Shown here in pieces: positions 1 through 9,471 of a DNA stretch of 64,000 nt. The first letter of the stretch is position 1. The number at the start of each line of letters is the position of its first letter. The DNA comes from DATFMP01 sp035266845. Lineage in GTDB: Bacteria > SAR324 > JACQKK01. Position numbers and translations under genes: made by a program. The notes under the pieces are model-generated. The model saw only the letters and a list, made by a program, of their open reading frames with translations, had not been told where the DNA came from and ran no database searches. The stretch is from NCBI GenBank assembly GCA_035266845.1, contig DATFMP010000022.1, positions 89,493 to 153,492 of the forward strand. The letters run 5' to 3'.

Positions 1-424
1 CGAAGTGCTGGTGGCCGCAGACCTGTCCCATGACCTGCTGGAGCGCGACGCGGATGGATTGAGCGTGGGCCAAAAGCAGCGCGTGGCGTTGGCGCGTGGC
101 CTCATCGCACGGCCCGAAGTGCTGTTGCTGGACGAGCCCACGGCCGCGCTGGACCCCGCCACCGCGGAGCGCCTGCTGAGCGGTCTGGCCCGGCTGAACC
201 GCAGTGCGGGGTTGACGCTGGTGATGACCTCGCATCGCTTCGGCGAGGTACGGCGGCTGGGCGGGCGGCTGGCCGTGCTGATGGGCGGGCGGCTGATGGC
301 AGAGGGACCGGTGGCCGAACTGCTGGCCCGCCCGCCCACGGACGAAGTGGGCGCGTTCCTGCAGGAGCCCGGCGGCTCCAACGCGACGCCCCAAGCCCCG
401 GTGGGGGAGACCCGCGATGGTTGA
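1..424 (+). CDS. fetA: ABC transporter ATP-binding protein, FetA-like (5' truncated by window edge)
   Basis: This is the C-terminal part of an ABC ATPase; the reading frame is open to the left edge, so the Walker A half lies outside the window. Visible are the ABC signature (LSVGQKQRV), followed by Walker B (VLLLDEPTAALDP) and the H-loop (TSHR). The stop overlaps the start of the next gene by 8 bases (ATGGTTGA), which implies translational coupling. The partner is a FetB/UPF0014 permease, so the ATPase most likely powers the FetAB-type exporter linked to iron homeostasis in E. coli. The ATPase assignment is firm; the fetA name rests on the neighbour. Confidence 0.8.
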   Translation, partial: EVLVAADLSHDLLERDADGLSVGQKQRVALARGLIARPEVLLLDEPTAALDPATAERLLSGLARLNRSAGLTLVMTSHRFGEVRRLGGRLAVLMGGRLMAEGPVAELLARPPTDEVGAFLQEPGGSNATPQAPVGETRDG

Positions 425-1214
425 GCACGTCATCGCGCTGGGCTGGCCGGAAGTCTTGCTGCTGCTGGTGCTGATGCTGGCGGCCATGGTCGTCAGTCTG
501 GTGCTGCGGCTGGGTCTGACCCAGGAGCTTGCTGTGGGCACCGCGCGCAGCGTGGTGCAACTCAGCGCGGTGGGCTTCGTGATCGGCTGGGTGTTCCAGC
601 AACGCACTTGGTACTGGGTACTGCTGCTGCTGGCCGCCATGGCGCTGGTGGCAGGCTACACGGGTGCCCGGCGCACGCGCCTGCGGCTGCCGGGGCTGAC
701 GTGGCTGCTGACGGGCGTGCTGGTGGTGGTTTCGGCGGTGGTGCTGCTCTATCTCACGCAGGCGGTGCTGGGCCTGCGTGAATGGGATCCGCGCTACCTG
801 ATTCCGCTGGGCGGCATGCTGCTGGGCAACGCCATGAACTCGTCCACGCTGGCCGTGGAGCGGCTGGTGGCGGAGTTGGCCCGCAGCGCGGGCGATGTGG
901 AGGCGCTATTGGCACTGGGGGCGAGCCCCGGGCAGGCCGTACAGCGCTACCGCCATGCCGCCATTTCGGCGGCCGTCACGCCCGCCATCAACGGACTGCT
1001 CACGGTGGGCATCGTCACCCTGCCCGGCATGATGACGGGCCAGATGCTGGGAGGCACCGCGCCGCTGCAGGCGGCCCTGTATCAGCTCATGATCCTGTTC
1101 GGCATCACCCTGTGCGCGCTGCTGGGCGCCATTCTGGCCGTGTACGGCACGGCCCCGCGCTTCTTCACCCCGGCGTGGCAACTGCAGCGCGCCGTGCTGC
1201 GGGCCGCCCGGTAG
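417..1214 (+). CDS. fetB: FetB-like ABC exporter permease (UPF0014 family)
   Basis: A 265-residue inner-membrane protein with about six or seven hydrophobic segments (for example near residues 8-30, 38-58, 95-120 and 215-245). The N-terminal half contains a TARSVVQL motif and the middle an LGASPGQAVQRYRHAA stretch, both characteristic of the UPF0014/FetB family. FetAB in E. coli is linked to iron export and peroxide resistance; that role is inferred here. The gene overlaps the upstream ATPase gene by 8 bases. Length matches the family (about 260). Confidence 0.85.
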   Translation: MVEHVIALGWPEVLLLLVLMLAAMVVSLVLRLGLTQELAVGTARSVVQLSAVGFVIGWVFQQRTWYWVLLLLAAMALVAGYTGARRTRLRLPGLTWLLTGVLVVVSAVVLLYLTQAVLGLREWDPRYLIPLGGMLLGNAMNSSTLAVERLVAELARSAGDVEALLALGASPGQAVQRYRHAAISAAVTPAINGLLTVGIVTLPGMMTGQMLGGTAPLQAALYQLMILFGITLCALLGAILAVYGTAPRFFTPAWQLQRAVLRAAR

Positions 1215-1372
1215 CGCCGCCAGGCGGCCCATCAGAAAACCCATTATTCGTGACATTTGCGTTGCGCACCCGGCCCGGCTCCGTTAGTTTGTCGCATGCC
1301 TCCGAGCACGGCGGCACGGCCCTTACGAAACACTGACCCACGGTCCCCAGAGCGCTCCCCCTCGCCGTGCCG

Positions 1373-1987
1373 ATGCCCTTTACCGATCCCTATTGGCTGC
1401 TGGAGAATGCCACCTACGGGCTGATCTTCACGCTGCTCGTTGTCGCCGGCATGGGGCTGCCGATGCCGGAGGACGTGGTGCTGTTGGCCGCCGGTGCGCT
1501 GATCCATCGCGGCGCGACGGAGATGGTGCCTACGGCGGTGGTGGTGGCGTCGGGCGTGATCGTGGGCGACCTGGTGATCTTCCTCCTCGCGCGGCACCTG
1601 GGCACCCGCGCCCTGGAGCGGCCCCTGTTCCGCCGGCTGCTGCCCGAGCGCAGGCGCCAGCGGCTGGAGCGGCTGTTCGACCGCTGGGGCGGCGGCATCG
1701 TCTTCGTGGCGCGCCACATCGCCGGTATCCGCGCCCCCGTGTTCGCCCTGGCGGGCATGCACGGCCTATCGGTGTTCGTATTCCTGCTGTGGGACATGGC
1801 CGGGCTGACCATCAGCGCGCCCCTGGTGATGGGCATCGGCTATCTGTTCTCCGACCGTATGTCGGAGGCCCTGAGCCATGTCACGGACCTGCAGCACGTC
1901 ATCATCATCGTCGTGGTGGTCGCCTTGACCGTCTATGCCACGCATGCCGCCCTGCGGCGCTGGGTGTTCGGCAAGCGCCGATCCTGA
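1373..1987 (+). CDS. DedA family membrane protein (SNARE-associated/VTT domain)
   Basis: About 204 residues, with several membrane segments and a central amphipathic region carrying the DedA/VTT pattern: GLPMPEDVVLLAAG near the N-terminus, then a GD-containing segment (VIVGDLVIFLLAR) and a R-x(3)-G-x-R-x-P-like motif (ARHIAGIRAPVFALAG). DedA proteins are inner-membrane flippase or transport proteins, several acting on undecaprenyl phosphate or phosphatidylethanolamine. Start is ATG at 1373; an in-frame GTG at 1367 is an alternative. It stands alone, 158 bases behind fetB. Substrate cannot be told from sequence. Confidence 0.85.
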   Translation: MPFTDPYWLLENATYGLIFTLLVVAGMGLPMPEDVVLLAAGALIHRGATEMVPTAVVVASGVIVGDLVIFLLARHLGTRALERPLFRRLLPERRRQRLERLFDRWGGGIVFVARHIAGIRAPVFALAGMHGLSVFVFLLWDMAGLTISAPLVMGIGYLFSDRMSEALSHVTDLQHVIIIVVVVALTVYATHAALRRWVFGKRRS

Positions 1988-2038
1988 GCGGCGACCCTAC
2001 CGCGGGCGCCCGCCGGTTCCGGCGCCGGCACTCGTGCA

Positions 2039-2048
2039 AAGGAGGTTC
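2039..2048 (+). promoter_or_regulatory. strong ribosome binding site before the HtrA-like GTG start
   Basis: AAAGGAGGTT lies just upstream of GTG 2051. It is the best Shine-Dalgarno match I saw in the window and decides the start of the protease gene despite the non-ATG codon. Confidence 0.75.
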
Positions 2049-2050
2049 CC

Positions 2051-3184
<1,134 letters not shown>

Positions 3185-3214
3185 CGGCCGTCCAGCGCTG
3201 CGGCTGTGACGCGC

Positions 3215-5140
3215 CTACGCCTCCCAGCGCACCTCGTGGTGGATCGTGAAGGGCGCGAGGGCCTCGTGCACGGCATGCTCCAGCGCCGGGCGGTCCGCAG
3301 TATCCGCGCCGGTCAGGGAAACAGTGGCGAGCGTGCCGTGGGTGGGGTGGGCGGCCACCGCCACGGCGAGGCGCACGCCGTCCGGGGCCAGCGGGGCCAG
3401 CGGGGCCAGCAACTCGCCGAACACCCGCTGGGCTGCATCCCAGCGCAGGGCGGGCTTGAACACCTTCCCCACGCCCGTCAGCGGCAGTGGGTCCACCACG
3501 AACACCTCGCGCGGAGCCGCCGCACGCTCGGAGATGCGCTCACGCACGAAGGCCGTCAACTCCTCGGGCGTTGCGGCTGCATCGGGTTTGAGCTGCACAT
3601 AGGCCACGGGCAGCTCGCCCGCGTAGGCGTCCGGCTTGCCCACCGCGGCGGCCAGAGACACGGCCGGATGCTGGTAGAGCGCCTCCTCGATCACGATCGG
3701 GTCAATGTTGTGGCCGCTGCGGATGATGAGGTCCTTGGCGCGCCCCGTGATCCACAGCCGCCCGGCGGCGTCCAGGCGCCCCAGGTCGCCCGAGTTGAGC
3801 CAGCCGTCGGTCACGAACGCCGTGCGGTTGTGGCGCTCCTGCACGTAGCTGGGAAACACCCCCGGCCCCTTCATCACCACCACGCCGATCTCGTCCACGG
3901 CGCAGTCGCGCTCGTAGCGCCCTTTCGCGTCCAGGCACACCGTCTTGACGCGGCTGTAGGGGGCGGCGTAGCCCACCGAGCCCAGCGGCACGTCGCCCCC
4001 CAGCGGCGCGCTGGTGAGGATGCTGGCCGTCTCGGTCATGCCATAGACCTCCAGCACCGGCTTGCCGATCTTGTCCTGCAGGGCGCGCCCCACCTCCACG
4101 GGAATGGCCGAGCCGCCCGCCGCCGCGGCCGCCACGCCGCTCAGGTCGAGCCCGTCCGAAGGCGCCAGCAGCAGCCCGGAGAGCACCGTGGGCACGGCGG
4201 AGACGAACCGCGGCCGGTAGTGCTCGGCCAGCCGCCAATAGTTGCGCACCACGGCCGGGGTGCGGAAGCCCCCCGGCGTGCAGATCACCGCCGTGCCCCC
4301 CCAGGCGAACACCACCAAGCCCTGGTTCAGCGAGCCGGAGACGTGGAACAGGGGCAGCCCGCACAGCGTCGGGCGTGGCTCGTTCAGCCCGTACAGGGCA
4401 CCGCAGACCCAGGCCTGGTAAAGCTGGTTGGCGTGGGTGTGCTGCACCAACTTGGGCAGGCCGGTGGTGCCGCCCGTGTGCATGTAGGCCGCGACGTCGT
4501 CCAGCGCGCTCTGGCGGCCGCTCAGCAGGCGATCGGCGGGCTGGCGCGCCAGGGCCGCCTCGTAGCCCAGCACGCCGTCACGCTGCTCGGCCGGGGCGTC
4601 CCCGCCCACCTGCACGATGGCGCGCAGGCCGGGCACGTCGCCGCGCAGGGCCTGCACCTTCTGCCAGATTTCCACGCCCGGGGTGGGGCCCAGCGCCACC
4701 AGCACCTTCGTGCCCGCGGCGTTGAGGATGGACGCGAGCTGCCCCGGCTCCAGCAGGGGGTTGACCGGGTTGGCGATCCCCGCCGCCTCGGCGCCGAACA
4801 GCACGGCGTAGGACTGCGGCAGCAGCGGCAGTAGGAACGACACCACGTCCCGCGGTCCCACGCCCAGGGTGTGCAGCAGGTTGGCCGTCTGCCGCACGCG
4901 GCCCAGGAACTCGGCGTAGCTCAAACTGAGCGGCGCCTCGTCCGGCTCGCCGGTGCGCAGGAACTGGATCGCCGGGCGCTGCGGGTCCAACGCCGCGGCG
5001 TTGCAGAGCGCCTCGTAGGTGCTGCGTGCGGCGATGCGCTCGGCCCAGGGCACGTGTTCCAGGGCGCGCAGGTCGGCCTCCGTGCGCAGCGGCGGGAAGC
5101 CGTCGCGCTCGATGCGGTCCAACAAACTGATTGTGGACAT
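3215..5140 (-). CDS. acyl-CoA synthetase (AMP-forming)
   Basis: 641 residues of the ANL adenylate-forming superfamily. Seen are the P-loop-like A3 motif (MHTGGTTGLPK), the A5 motif (EVYGMTET) and the hinge/A8 region (SGDLGRLDAAGRLWITGRAKD), with the catalytic-lysine region towards the C-terminus (TGVGKVFKPAL). The reaction is activation of a carboxylic acid to acyl-AMP and then acyl-CoA. A C-terminal extension of about 60 residues follows the usual end; a LAPLAP repeat at its start comes from a tandem ggccagcgg repeat near 3390-3408. Start chosen at ATG 5140 (MSTISLLDRIE), where the family begins; the frame is open upstream. Substrate unknown; fatty or aromatic acids are possible. Confidence 0.9.
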   Translation of the reverse strand: MSTISLLDRIERDGFPPLRTEADLRALEHVPWAERIAARSTYEALCNAAALDPQRPAIQFLRTGEPDEAPLSLSYAEFLGRVRQTANLLHTLGVGPRDVVSFLLPLLPQSYAVLFGAEAAGIANPVNPLLEPGQLASILNAAGTKVLVALGPTPGVEIWQKVQALRGDVPGLRAIVQVGGDAPAEQRDGVLGYEAALARQPADRLLSGRQSALDDVAAYMHTGGTTGLPKLVQHTHANQLYQAWVCGALYGLNEPRPTLCGLPLFHVSGSLNQGLVVFAWGGTAVICTPGGFRTPAVVRNYWRLAEHYRPRFVSAVPTVLSGLLLAPSDGLDLSGVAAAAAGGSAIPVEVGRALQDKIGKPVLEVYGMTETASILTSAPLGGDVPLGSVGYAAPYSRVKTVCLDAKGRYERDCAVDEIGVVVMKGPGVFPSYVQERHNRTAFVTDGWLNSGDLGRLDAAGRLWITGRAKDLIIRSGHNIDPIVIEEALYQHPAVSLAAAVGKPDAYAGELPVAYVQLKPDAAATPEELTAFVRERISERAAAPREVFVVDPLPLTGVGKVFKPALRWDAAQRVFGELLAPLAPLAPDGVRLAVAVAAHPTHGTLATVSLTGADTADRPALEHAVHEALAPFTIHHEVRWEA

Positions 5141-5263
5141 GACTTCCCCCCCCCCTTGCTTCGGCTGGACGCAGAGCCCAGGCCTTTCCCCCGGTTCCAT
5201 GCTATGGCGAACACACCGTCGCTGGCAACCGGCCAGCGGCATGCGGCACTATTTGAAACTGCC

Positions 5264-5288
5264 GATGAACGCGGATAAACAGAGATAC
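5264..5288. repeat. possible solo remnant of a GxxExxY-type element end
   Basis: An AT-richer patch (gatgaacgcggataaacaga and onward) resembles the outer ends of the two GxxExxY units at 43.1 and 45.0 kb, which share cgcggat/cagatt words. It sits between the divergent acyl-CoA ligase and amidase genes and has no gene of its own. Short and only suggestive. Confidence 0.25.
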
Positions 5289-5331
5289 GAATGCGTCCGC
5301 TTCCCATACCCGCCGGAGCTCCGTTGCCACT

Positions 5332-6726
5332 ATGACCGCTGCCCCGCACCTGCTGAGCGCCGGCGAATTGCTGCACGCCTATCGCCAGCGCACGCTCTCA
5401 CCCGTAGAGGTCACGCAGGCCGCGCTGGAGCGCATCGCTGCGCTGAACGAGCGCCTCAACGCCTTCTGCGCCGTGGACGTGGAAGGCGCCATGGAGGCCG
5501 CGCGGGCCAGCGAACAGCGCTGGCAGCGCGGCGCGCCGCGGGGTCTGCTGGATGGCGTGCCGGTGTCGATCAAGGATCTGGTGCTCACGCGGGGCCTGCC
5601 CACCCGCTTCGGCTCGCGCACGACCGACCCGGACGGCCCGTGGGACACCGACGCGCCGGCCACGGCGCGCCTGCGGGAGGCAGGGGCCGTGCTGCTGGGC
5701 AAGACGGCCACGCCGGAGTATGGCCACAAGTTCGTGACGGACAGCCCGCTCACGGGCATCACACGCAATCCGTGGAATCCTGAGCGCAGTCCGGGCGGCA
5801 GCAGCGGCGGCGCCGGGGCGGCCGTGGCCGCAGGACTCGGCCCGCTGGCGGTAGGTACGGACGGCGGCGGCTCCATCCGCATCCCGGCCGCCTGGAGCGG
5901 CATCGTGGGGCACAAGCCCACCTTCGGCCGCGTGCCGGCGTGGCCGCCCTCGCGCTGGGGCACGCTGTCCAACGTGGGCCCCATGGCCCGCACGGTCACG
6001 GATGTGGCGCTGCTGCTGACCGTGCTGGCGGGGCCCGACGCCCGAGACTGGTACGCCCTCCCGCCGGACGGGCGCGACTATCGTGTGGGGCTGGACGACG
6101 GCGTGCGCGGCCTGCGGCTGGCGTACGCGCCGGACCTGGGGCTGGCGCAGGTGCAGCCGGAGATCGCAGCGGCGGTGCGGGCGGCCGTGCACCTGCTGGC
6201 CGAGCAGGGGGCGCACGTGGAGGAGATCGAACCACCCGGCATCGAGTCCATCCTGCAGGCGCACCGCACCTTCGCCGTGAGCATCTTCGCGCACATGGTG
6301 GAGGGGCTGGACGAGTCCGGGCGGGCGCTGCTGGACCCCTACCTGCTGAGCTTCCACGAGGCTGGGCGCAAGCTTTCCGCGCTGGACTTCCAGGAATCGC
6401 TGATGGTGCGGCGCGAGGTGGGCAGCCGCATGCAGGCACTGCACGAGCGCTTCGACCTGCTGCTGCTGCCGACGTTCCACTGCGAGCCGCCCCCCGTGCC
6501 GGGCCTGCCGTCGGAGCTGGCCGGCAAGCCGCCCGCATTGACGTGCTGGGTCAACCACACCAACCAGCCGGCGGCCAGCGTGCCCTGCGGCCTTACCACC
6601 TCGGGCCTGCCCATCGGCCTGCAGATCGTGGGGCCCAAGTACGCCGACGCCCTGGTGCTGCGCTGCGCCCGCGCCTACGAATCCGCACGCGGCGCCTTCC
6701 CCTGGCCTGCGCTGGCGGGGGCGTAG
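5332..6726 (+). CDS. amidase (amidase-signature family)
   Basis: 464 residues, the full length of the family. The Ser-cisSer-Lys triad is complete: Lys81 (VSIKDLV), Ser157 in the glycine-rich GGSSGGAGA loop, and nucleophile Ser181 in DGGGSIRIPA. These enzymes hydrolyse amides or, as GatA, transamidate Glu-tRNA. It lacks obvious GatA context (gatC is 42 kb away), so a free amidase is more likely. Divergently arranged with the acyl-CoA ligase gene; substrate not predictable. Confidence 0.9.
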   Translation: MTAAPHLLSAGELLHAYRQRTLSPVEVTQAALERIAALNERLNAFCAVDVEGAMEAARASEQRWQRGAPRGLLDGVPVSIKDLVLTRGLPTRFGSRTTDPDGPWDTDAPATARLREAGAVLLGKTATPEYGHKFVTDSPLTGITRNPWNPERSPGGSSGGAGAAVAAGLGPLAVGTDGGGSIRIPAAWSGIVGHKPTFGRVPAWPPSRWGTLSNVGPMARTVTDVALLLTVLAGPDARDWYALPPDGRDYRVGLDDGVRGLRLAYAPDLGLAQVQPEIAAAVRAAVHLLAEQGAHVEEIEPPGIESILQAHRTFAVSIFAHMVEGLDESGRALLDPYLLSFHEAGRKLSALDFQESLMVRREVGSRMQALHERFDLLLLPTFHCEPPPVPGLPSELAGKPPALTCWVNHTNQPAASVPCGLTTSGLPIGLQIVGPKYADALVLRCARAYESARGAFPWPALAGA

Positions 6727-6770
6727 GCTGCGGTGGTAGCAGCGCCGAACGTCGCTGCGCCAACACAGAT

Positions 6771-6850
6771 GTCATTCTGAGCCCGCCCCGCGGGCCGAAG
6801 AATCTGCTTGAGGGCCGGCACACCAGATTCCTCGCTGCGCTCGGAATGAC
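6771..6850. repeat. GTCATTC palindromic repeat, copy 1
   Basis: An 80-bp imperfect palindrome running from gtcattctgag to ctcggaatgac. The same layout recurs at 7565-7646 and as a half copy at 14476-14501. It can fold into one long hairpin and may act as a bidirectional terminator. Copies 1 and 2 bracket the hypothetical gene at 6945-7508. Confidence 0.85.
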
Positions 6851-6944
6851 AGCTTTCGGCCCTGGACCAGGGCAACCCCACGCGTTGCCGAACAGCTTCC
6901 TGCCGCCGGAGGCAGCAGCGCCGAAGCACAGCCCGCGGTGAGCC

Positions 6945-7508
6945 ATGCCTGCCCACGCCTGGGAACGCGCCCGTGCCGAGCTGCCCGCGCTGGCGGAGCG
7001 GCTGGGGCTGAACTATCGCCCCAGCGCGCAGCCGGGGCGGGCGGGCGAGCTGAACGGAATCCTGCGGGGTCACCGCGTGCTGGTGCGGCCGGACCGCCCG
7101 GCGCTGTTCGTGGAGTACCGCTTCCGCGTGGAGGGCCTGCGGCTGTCCACTGCACGGCCCCGCAGGGCCCCGGCGGAGACCCTGCGCACGGGTCATCGCG
7201 GCTTCGAGCGGACCTTCCCCCTGCGCGTGGCGCCCGGGCCCGCCGGGGCGGCCCTGCGCGGCGCCACGGCCTTTCATGAGGCCGCGGTGGCCTGCATGCG
7301 GCGCTGGCGGCGACGGTTGGTGCGGCTGGACTTCGAGGGTGCACAGGTCAGCGCCATGCTGAAGCGGCGGGGCCTGCTGCGCCCCCGCGCCTACCTGACG
7401 GCGGCGGAGGTGGAGGCGCTGCTGCCACAGCTGCTCGGGCTGGTGGAAGCGCTGGAAGCCGCCCTGCGCACCCATGCGTTGGGGCAGGCGGTCCGCACCC
7501 GCCCGTAA
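6945..7508 (+). CDS. hypothetical protein
   Basis: 187 residues, not recognised. It is rich in Arg, Ala and Leu, has no signal peptide or membrane segment, and looks cytosolic. The first two-thirds looks like a beta-rich region (NGILRGHRVLVRPDRPALFVEYRF), and the C-terminal third looks helical (from EAAVACMRRWRRRLVRLDF on). ATG start at 6945. Codon choice (third-position G/C) fits a real gene. It is flanked on both sides by the same palindromic repeat, 94 and 56 bases away, which raises the chance that it was carried in as a unit. No function can be given. Confidence 0.6.
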   Translation: MPAHAWERARAELPALAERLGLNYRPSAQPGRAGELNGILRGHRVLVRPDRPALFVEYRFRVEGLRLSTARPRRAPAETLRTGHRGFERTFPLRVAPGPAGAALRGATAFHEAAVACMRRWRRRLVRLDFEGAQVSAMLKRRGLLRPRAYLTAAEVEALLPQLLGLVEALEAALRTHALGQAVRTRP

Positions 7509-7564
7509 CCACGGGGCTGGGCTGTGTATTGAATTGCCTCAGGGCCCTCAATCTGCCGCCATTT

Positions 7565-7646
7565 GTCATTCCGAGGTCCGCAGCGCGGGCCGAGGAATCT
7601 GTGTTGTTTCAGGACACAACAGATTCCTCGCTACGCTCGGAATGAC
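7565..7646. repeat. GTCATTC palindromic repeat, copy 2
   Basis: Second full copy: gtcattccgag at the left and its reverse complement ctcggaatgac at the right, with ggaatctg/cagattcc inner arms. It lies in the gap between the convergent hypothetical gene and modC and could serve as terminator for both. Confidence 0.88.
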
Positions 7647-7692
7647 AAGCCGGGCTGGGGCGGACACACCTGCTGGCGCTCCCAGACAAGAC

Positions 7693-8772
7693 TTAGTGCA
7701 GGATGGCCACGCCCTTGATGAGGGCATGGCAGTGCAGGCCAGGTGCAATGCGCAGAGCCTCGTGGGACTTGCGGGTGATGAGCGCCAGCAGTTCCGTGCC
7801 ACCCGCGTCCAGCCGCACGAGCACTTGGCCGCCCGCGTCCGGCTGGGCCTCGCGCACGGTGACGGGCAGCACGTTGAGGATGCTCACGTCCTGGGGCGGG
7901 TACAGCGCGAGACTCACGTCCCGCGCGTGCACGCGCACCCGCACGCGCGGCACGGCTGGCGGCACGGCGGCGGACACCCACAGTCGCCCGCCCGCGAAGC
8001 TCAGCTCGGCAAGCTGATACCGCGCATCGTGCCCGGCCGGCGTGGCCTCCAGCACCGCTGTGGGCTCGCCTTCCGCCGCAAGCACGCGACCCAGGCCGCT
8101 TACGACGCGGGTAGCGGGGCCGGCGTCCGTGACCCGTCCGTCACGCAGCACGACCAGGTGGTCGGCCAGCCGTGATACCTCGTCCAGGTCGTGGCTCACG
8201 TAGAGCATGGGCAGGCCCAGCTCCGCGCGCAGGCGCTCCAGGTAGGGCAGAATTTCCGCCTTGCTGGCGCGGTCCAGATTGGCCAGGGGTTCGTCCAGCA
8301 GCAGCAGGCGCGGCCCGGCCAGCACTGCCCGCCCGATGGCCACGCGCTGGCGCTCGCCGCCGGAGAGGCCCTGGGGCGTGCGCTCCAGCAAGTGCCCCAG
8401 ACCCAGCAGGGCCACGGCCTGGTCGAAGGGCACGCGCCGCTCGGCGGCCGGCACGCGCTTCCAGCCGTAGGCCAGATTGCCGCGCACGGAGAGGTGCGGG
8501 AACAGGCTGGACTCCTGGAACACATAGCCCAGCGGGCGCCGATGCGGGGGCAGGAACAGAGCCCGGGATTCGTCCTGCCAGCACACGCCGCCCAGCTGCA
8601 GCCGCCCCTGCGGGGCCCGCACCAAGCCTGCGATGCAGCGCAGCACGGTGGTCTTGCCGGAGCCGGAGGGCCCGAACAGCGCCGTCACGCCCTCCCCGGG
8701 CGCAGTGAAGGCGGCATCCAGCCGGAACGCGGGGAAGCGCAAGACGAAGCTGACTTCGAGCGCGCCGTTCAT
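7693..8772 (-). CDS. modC: molybdate ABC transporter ATP-binding protein
   Basis: 359 residues. Walker A is GPSGSGKTT (about 34-42), the ABC signature LSGGERQRV and Walker B LLLLDEPLANLD. After the ATPase come about 120 residues forming a TOBE/Mop-like regulatory domain, typical of ModC. The protein energises molybdate import at the cytoplasmic face of the inner membrane. Its ATG overlaps the modB stop by 4 bases (ATGA). It is the last gene of the modE-modA-modB-modC operon. Confidence 0.94.
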   Translation of the reverse strand: MNGALEVSFVLRFPAFRLDAAFTAPGEGVTALFGPSGSGKTTVLRCIAGLVRAPQGRLQLGGVCWQDESRALFLPPHRRPLGYVFQESSLFPHLSVRGNLAYGWKRVPAAERRVPFDQAVALLGLGHLLERTPQGLSGGERQRVAIGRAVLAGPRLLLLDEPLANLDRASKAEILPYLERLRAELGLPMLYVSHDLDEVSRLADHLVVLRDGRVTDAGPATRVVSGLGRVLAAEGEPTAVLEATPAGHDARYQLAELSFAGGRLWVSAAVPPAVPRVRVRVHARDVSLALYPPQDVSILNVLPVTVREAQPDAGGQVLVRLDAGGTELLALITRKSHEALRIAPGLHCHALIKGVAILH

Positions 8773-9443
8773 GCGGTGCGCCCCAGACGGCGGTTCACGG
8801 TGTACAGCGCGATCAGGATCAGCAGGGCGAAGCCCAGCATGCCCGCGGCGATGACGTGCGCCTGTCCGTACTCCAGCGCCTCCACGTGCTCATAGATAGC
8901 GATGGAGAGCACGCGCGTGCGGCCCGGGATGCTGCCGCCGATCATCAGCACCACGCCGAACTCGCCCACCGTGTGCGCAAAGCCCAGCACCGCCGCCGTG
9001 ACGAACCCCGGCCGCGCCAAAGGCACCGCCACGGTGAAGAAGCGGTCCAGCGGGCTGGCGCGCAGGGTCGCGGCCACCTCCAGCGGACGCTCGCCCAGGG
9101 CCTCGAAGGAATTCTGCAGCGGCTGAACCACGAACGGCAGCGAGTACAGCACGGAGCCCACCACCAGTCCGGAGAAGGTAAATACCAGCGGGCCCAGGCC
9201 CACGGCGGCCAGCGGAGCACCGATCGGGCCTTGCGGCCCCAGCAACACGAGCAGGTAGAACCCCAGCACCGTGGGCGGCAGCACCAGCGGCAGGGCCACC
9301 ACGGCCGTGGCCAACTCCTTGAAGCGTGAACGGGTGCGTGCCAGCCACCAGGCCAGCGGCGTGCCCAGCAGCAGCAGCAGGAGCGTGGTCACGCCCGCCA
9401 GGCGCAGCGTGAGGGCAATGGTGGGCCAGAGAGGGGCCGGCAT
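8769..9443 (-). CDS. modB: molybdate ABC transporter permease
   Basis: 224 residues with about five membrane segments and the EAA-type loop that contacts the ATPase (EALGERPLEVAATLRASPLDRFF). Family motif VLPPTVLGFYLL is present. Start set at ATG 9443 (MPAPLWPTIALTLRLAG), which matches the family N-terminus. An upstream in-frame start at 9497 would overlap the modA coding end by 26 bases. ModB is the channel through which ModA delivers molybdate. Confidence 0.92.
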   Translation of the reverse strand: MPAPLWPTIALTLRLAGVTTLLLLLLGTPLAWWLARTRSRFKELATAVVALPLVLPPTVLGFYLLVLLGPQGPIGAPLAAVGLGPLVFTFSGLVVGSVLYSLPFVVQPLQNSFEALGERPLEVAATLRASPLDRFFTVAVPLARPGFVTAAVLGFAHTVGEFGVVLMIGGSIPGRTRVLSIAIYEHVEALEYGQAHVIAAGMLGFALLILIALYTVNRRLGRTA

Positions 9444-9471
9444 GGGCAGAACCGGAGCGGAAGGGCAGTGG

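Noticed and set aside
3389..3410. Tandem ggccagcgg repeat in the acyl-CoA ligase gene
   Set aside because: It encodes only a short Leu-Ala-Pro duplication in the C-terminal extension and stays in frame.
5145..5157. Poly-C run upstream of the acyl-CoA ligase start as a phase-variation tract
   Set aside because: It lies outside the coding region, between start codon and promoter; it also reads as a G-rich ribosome site on the minus strand. No sign of a second tract or reversible frame.
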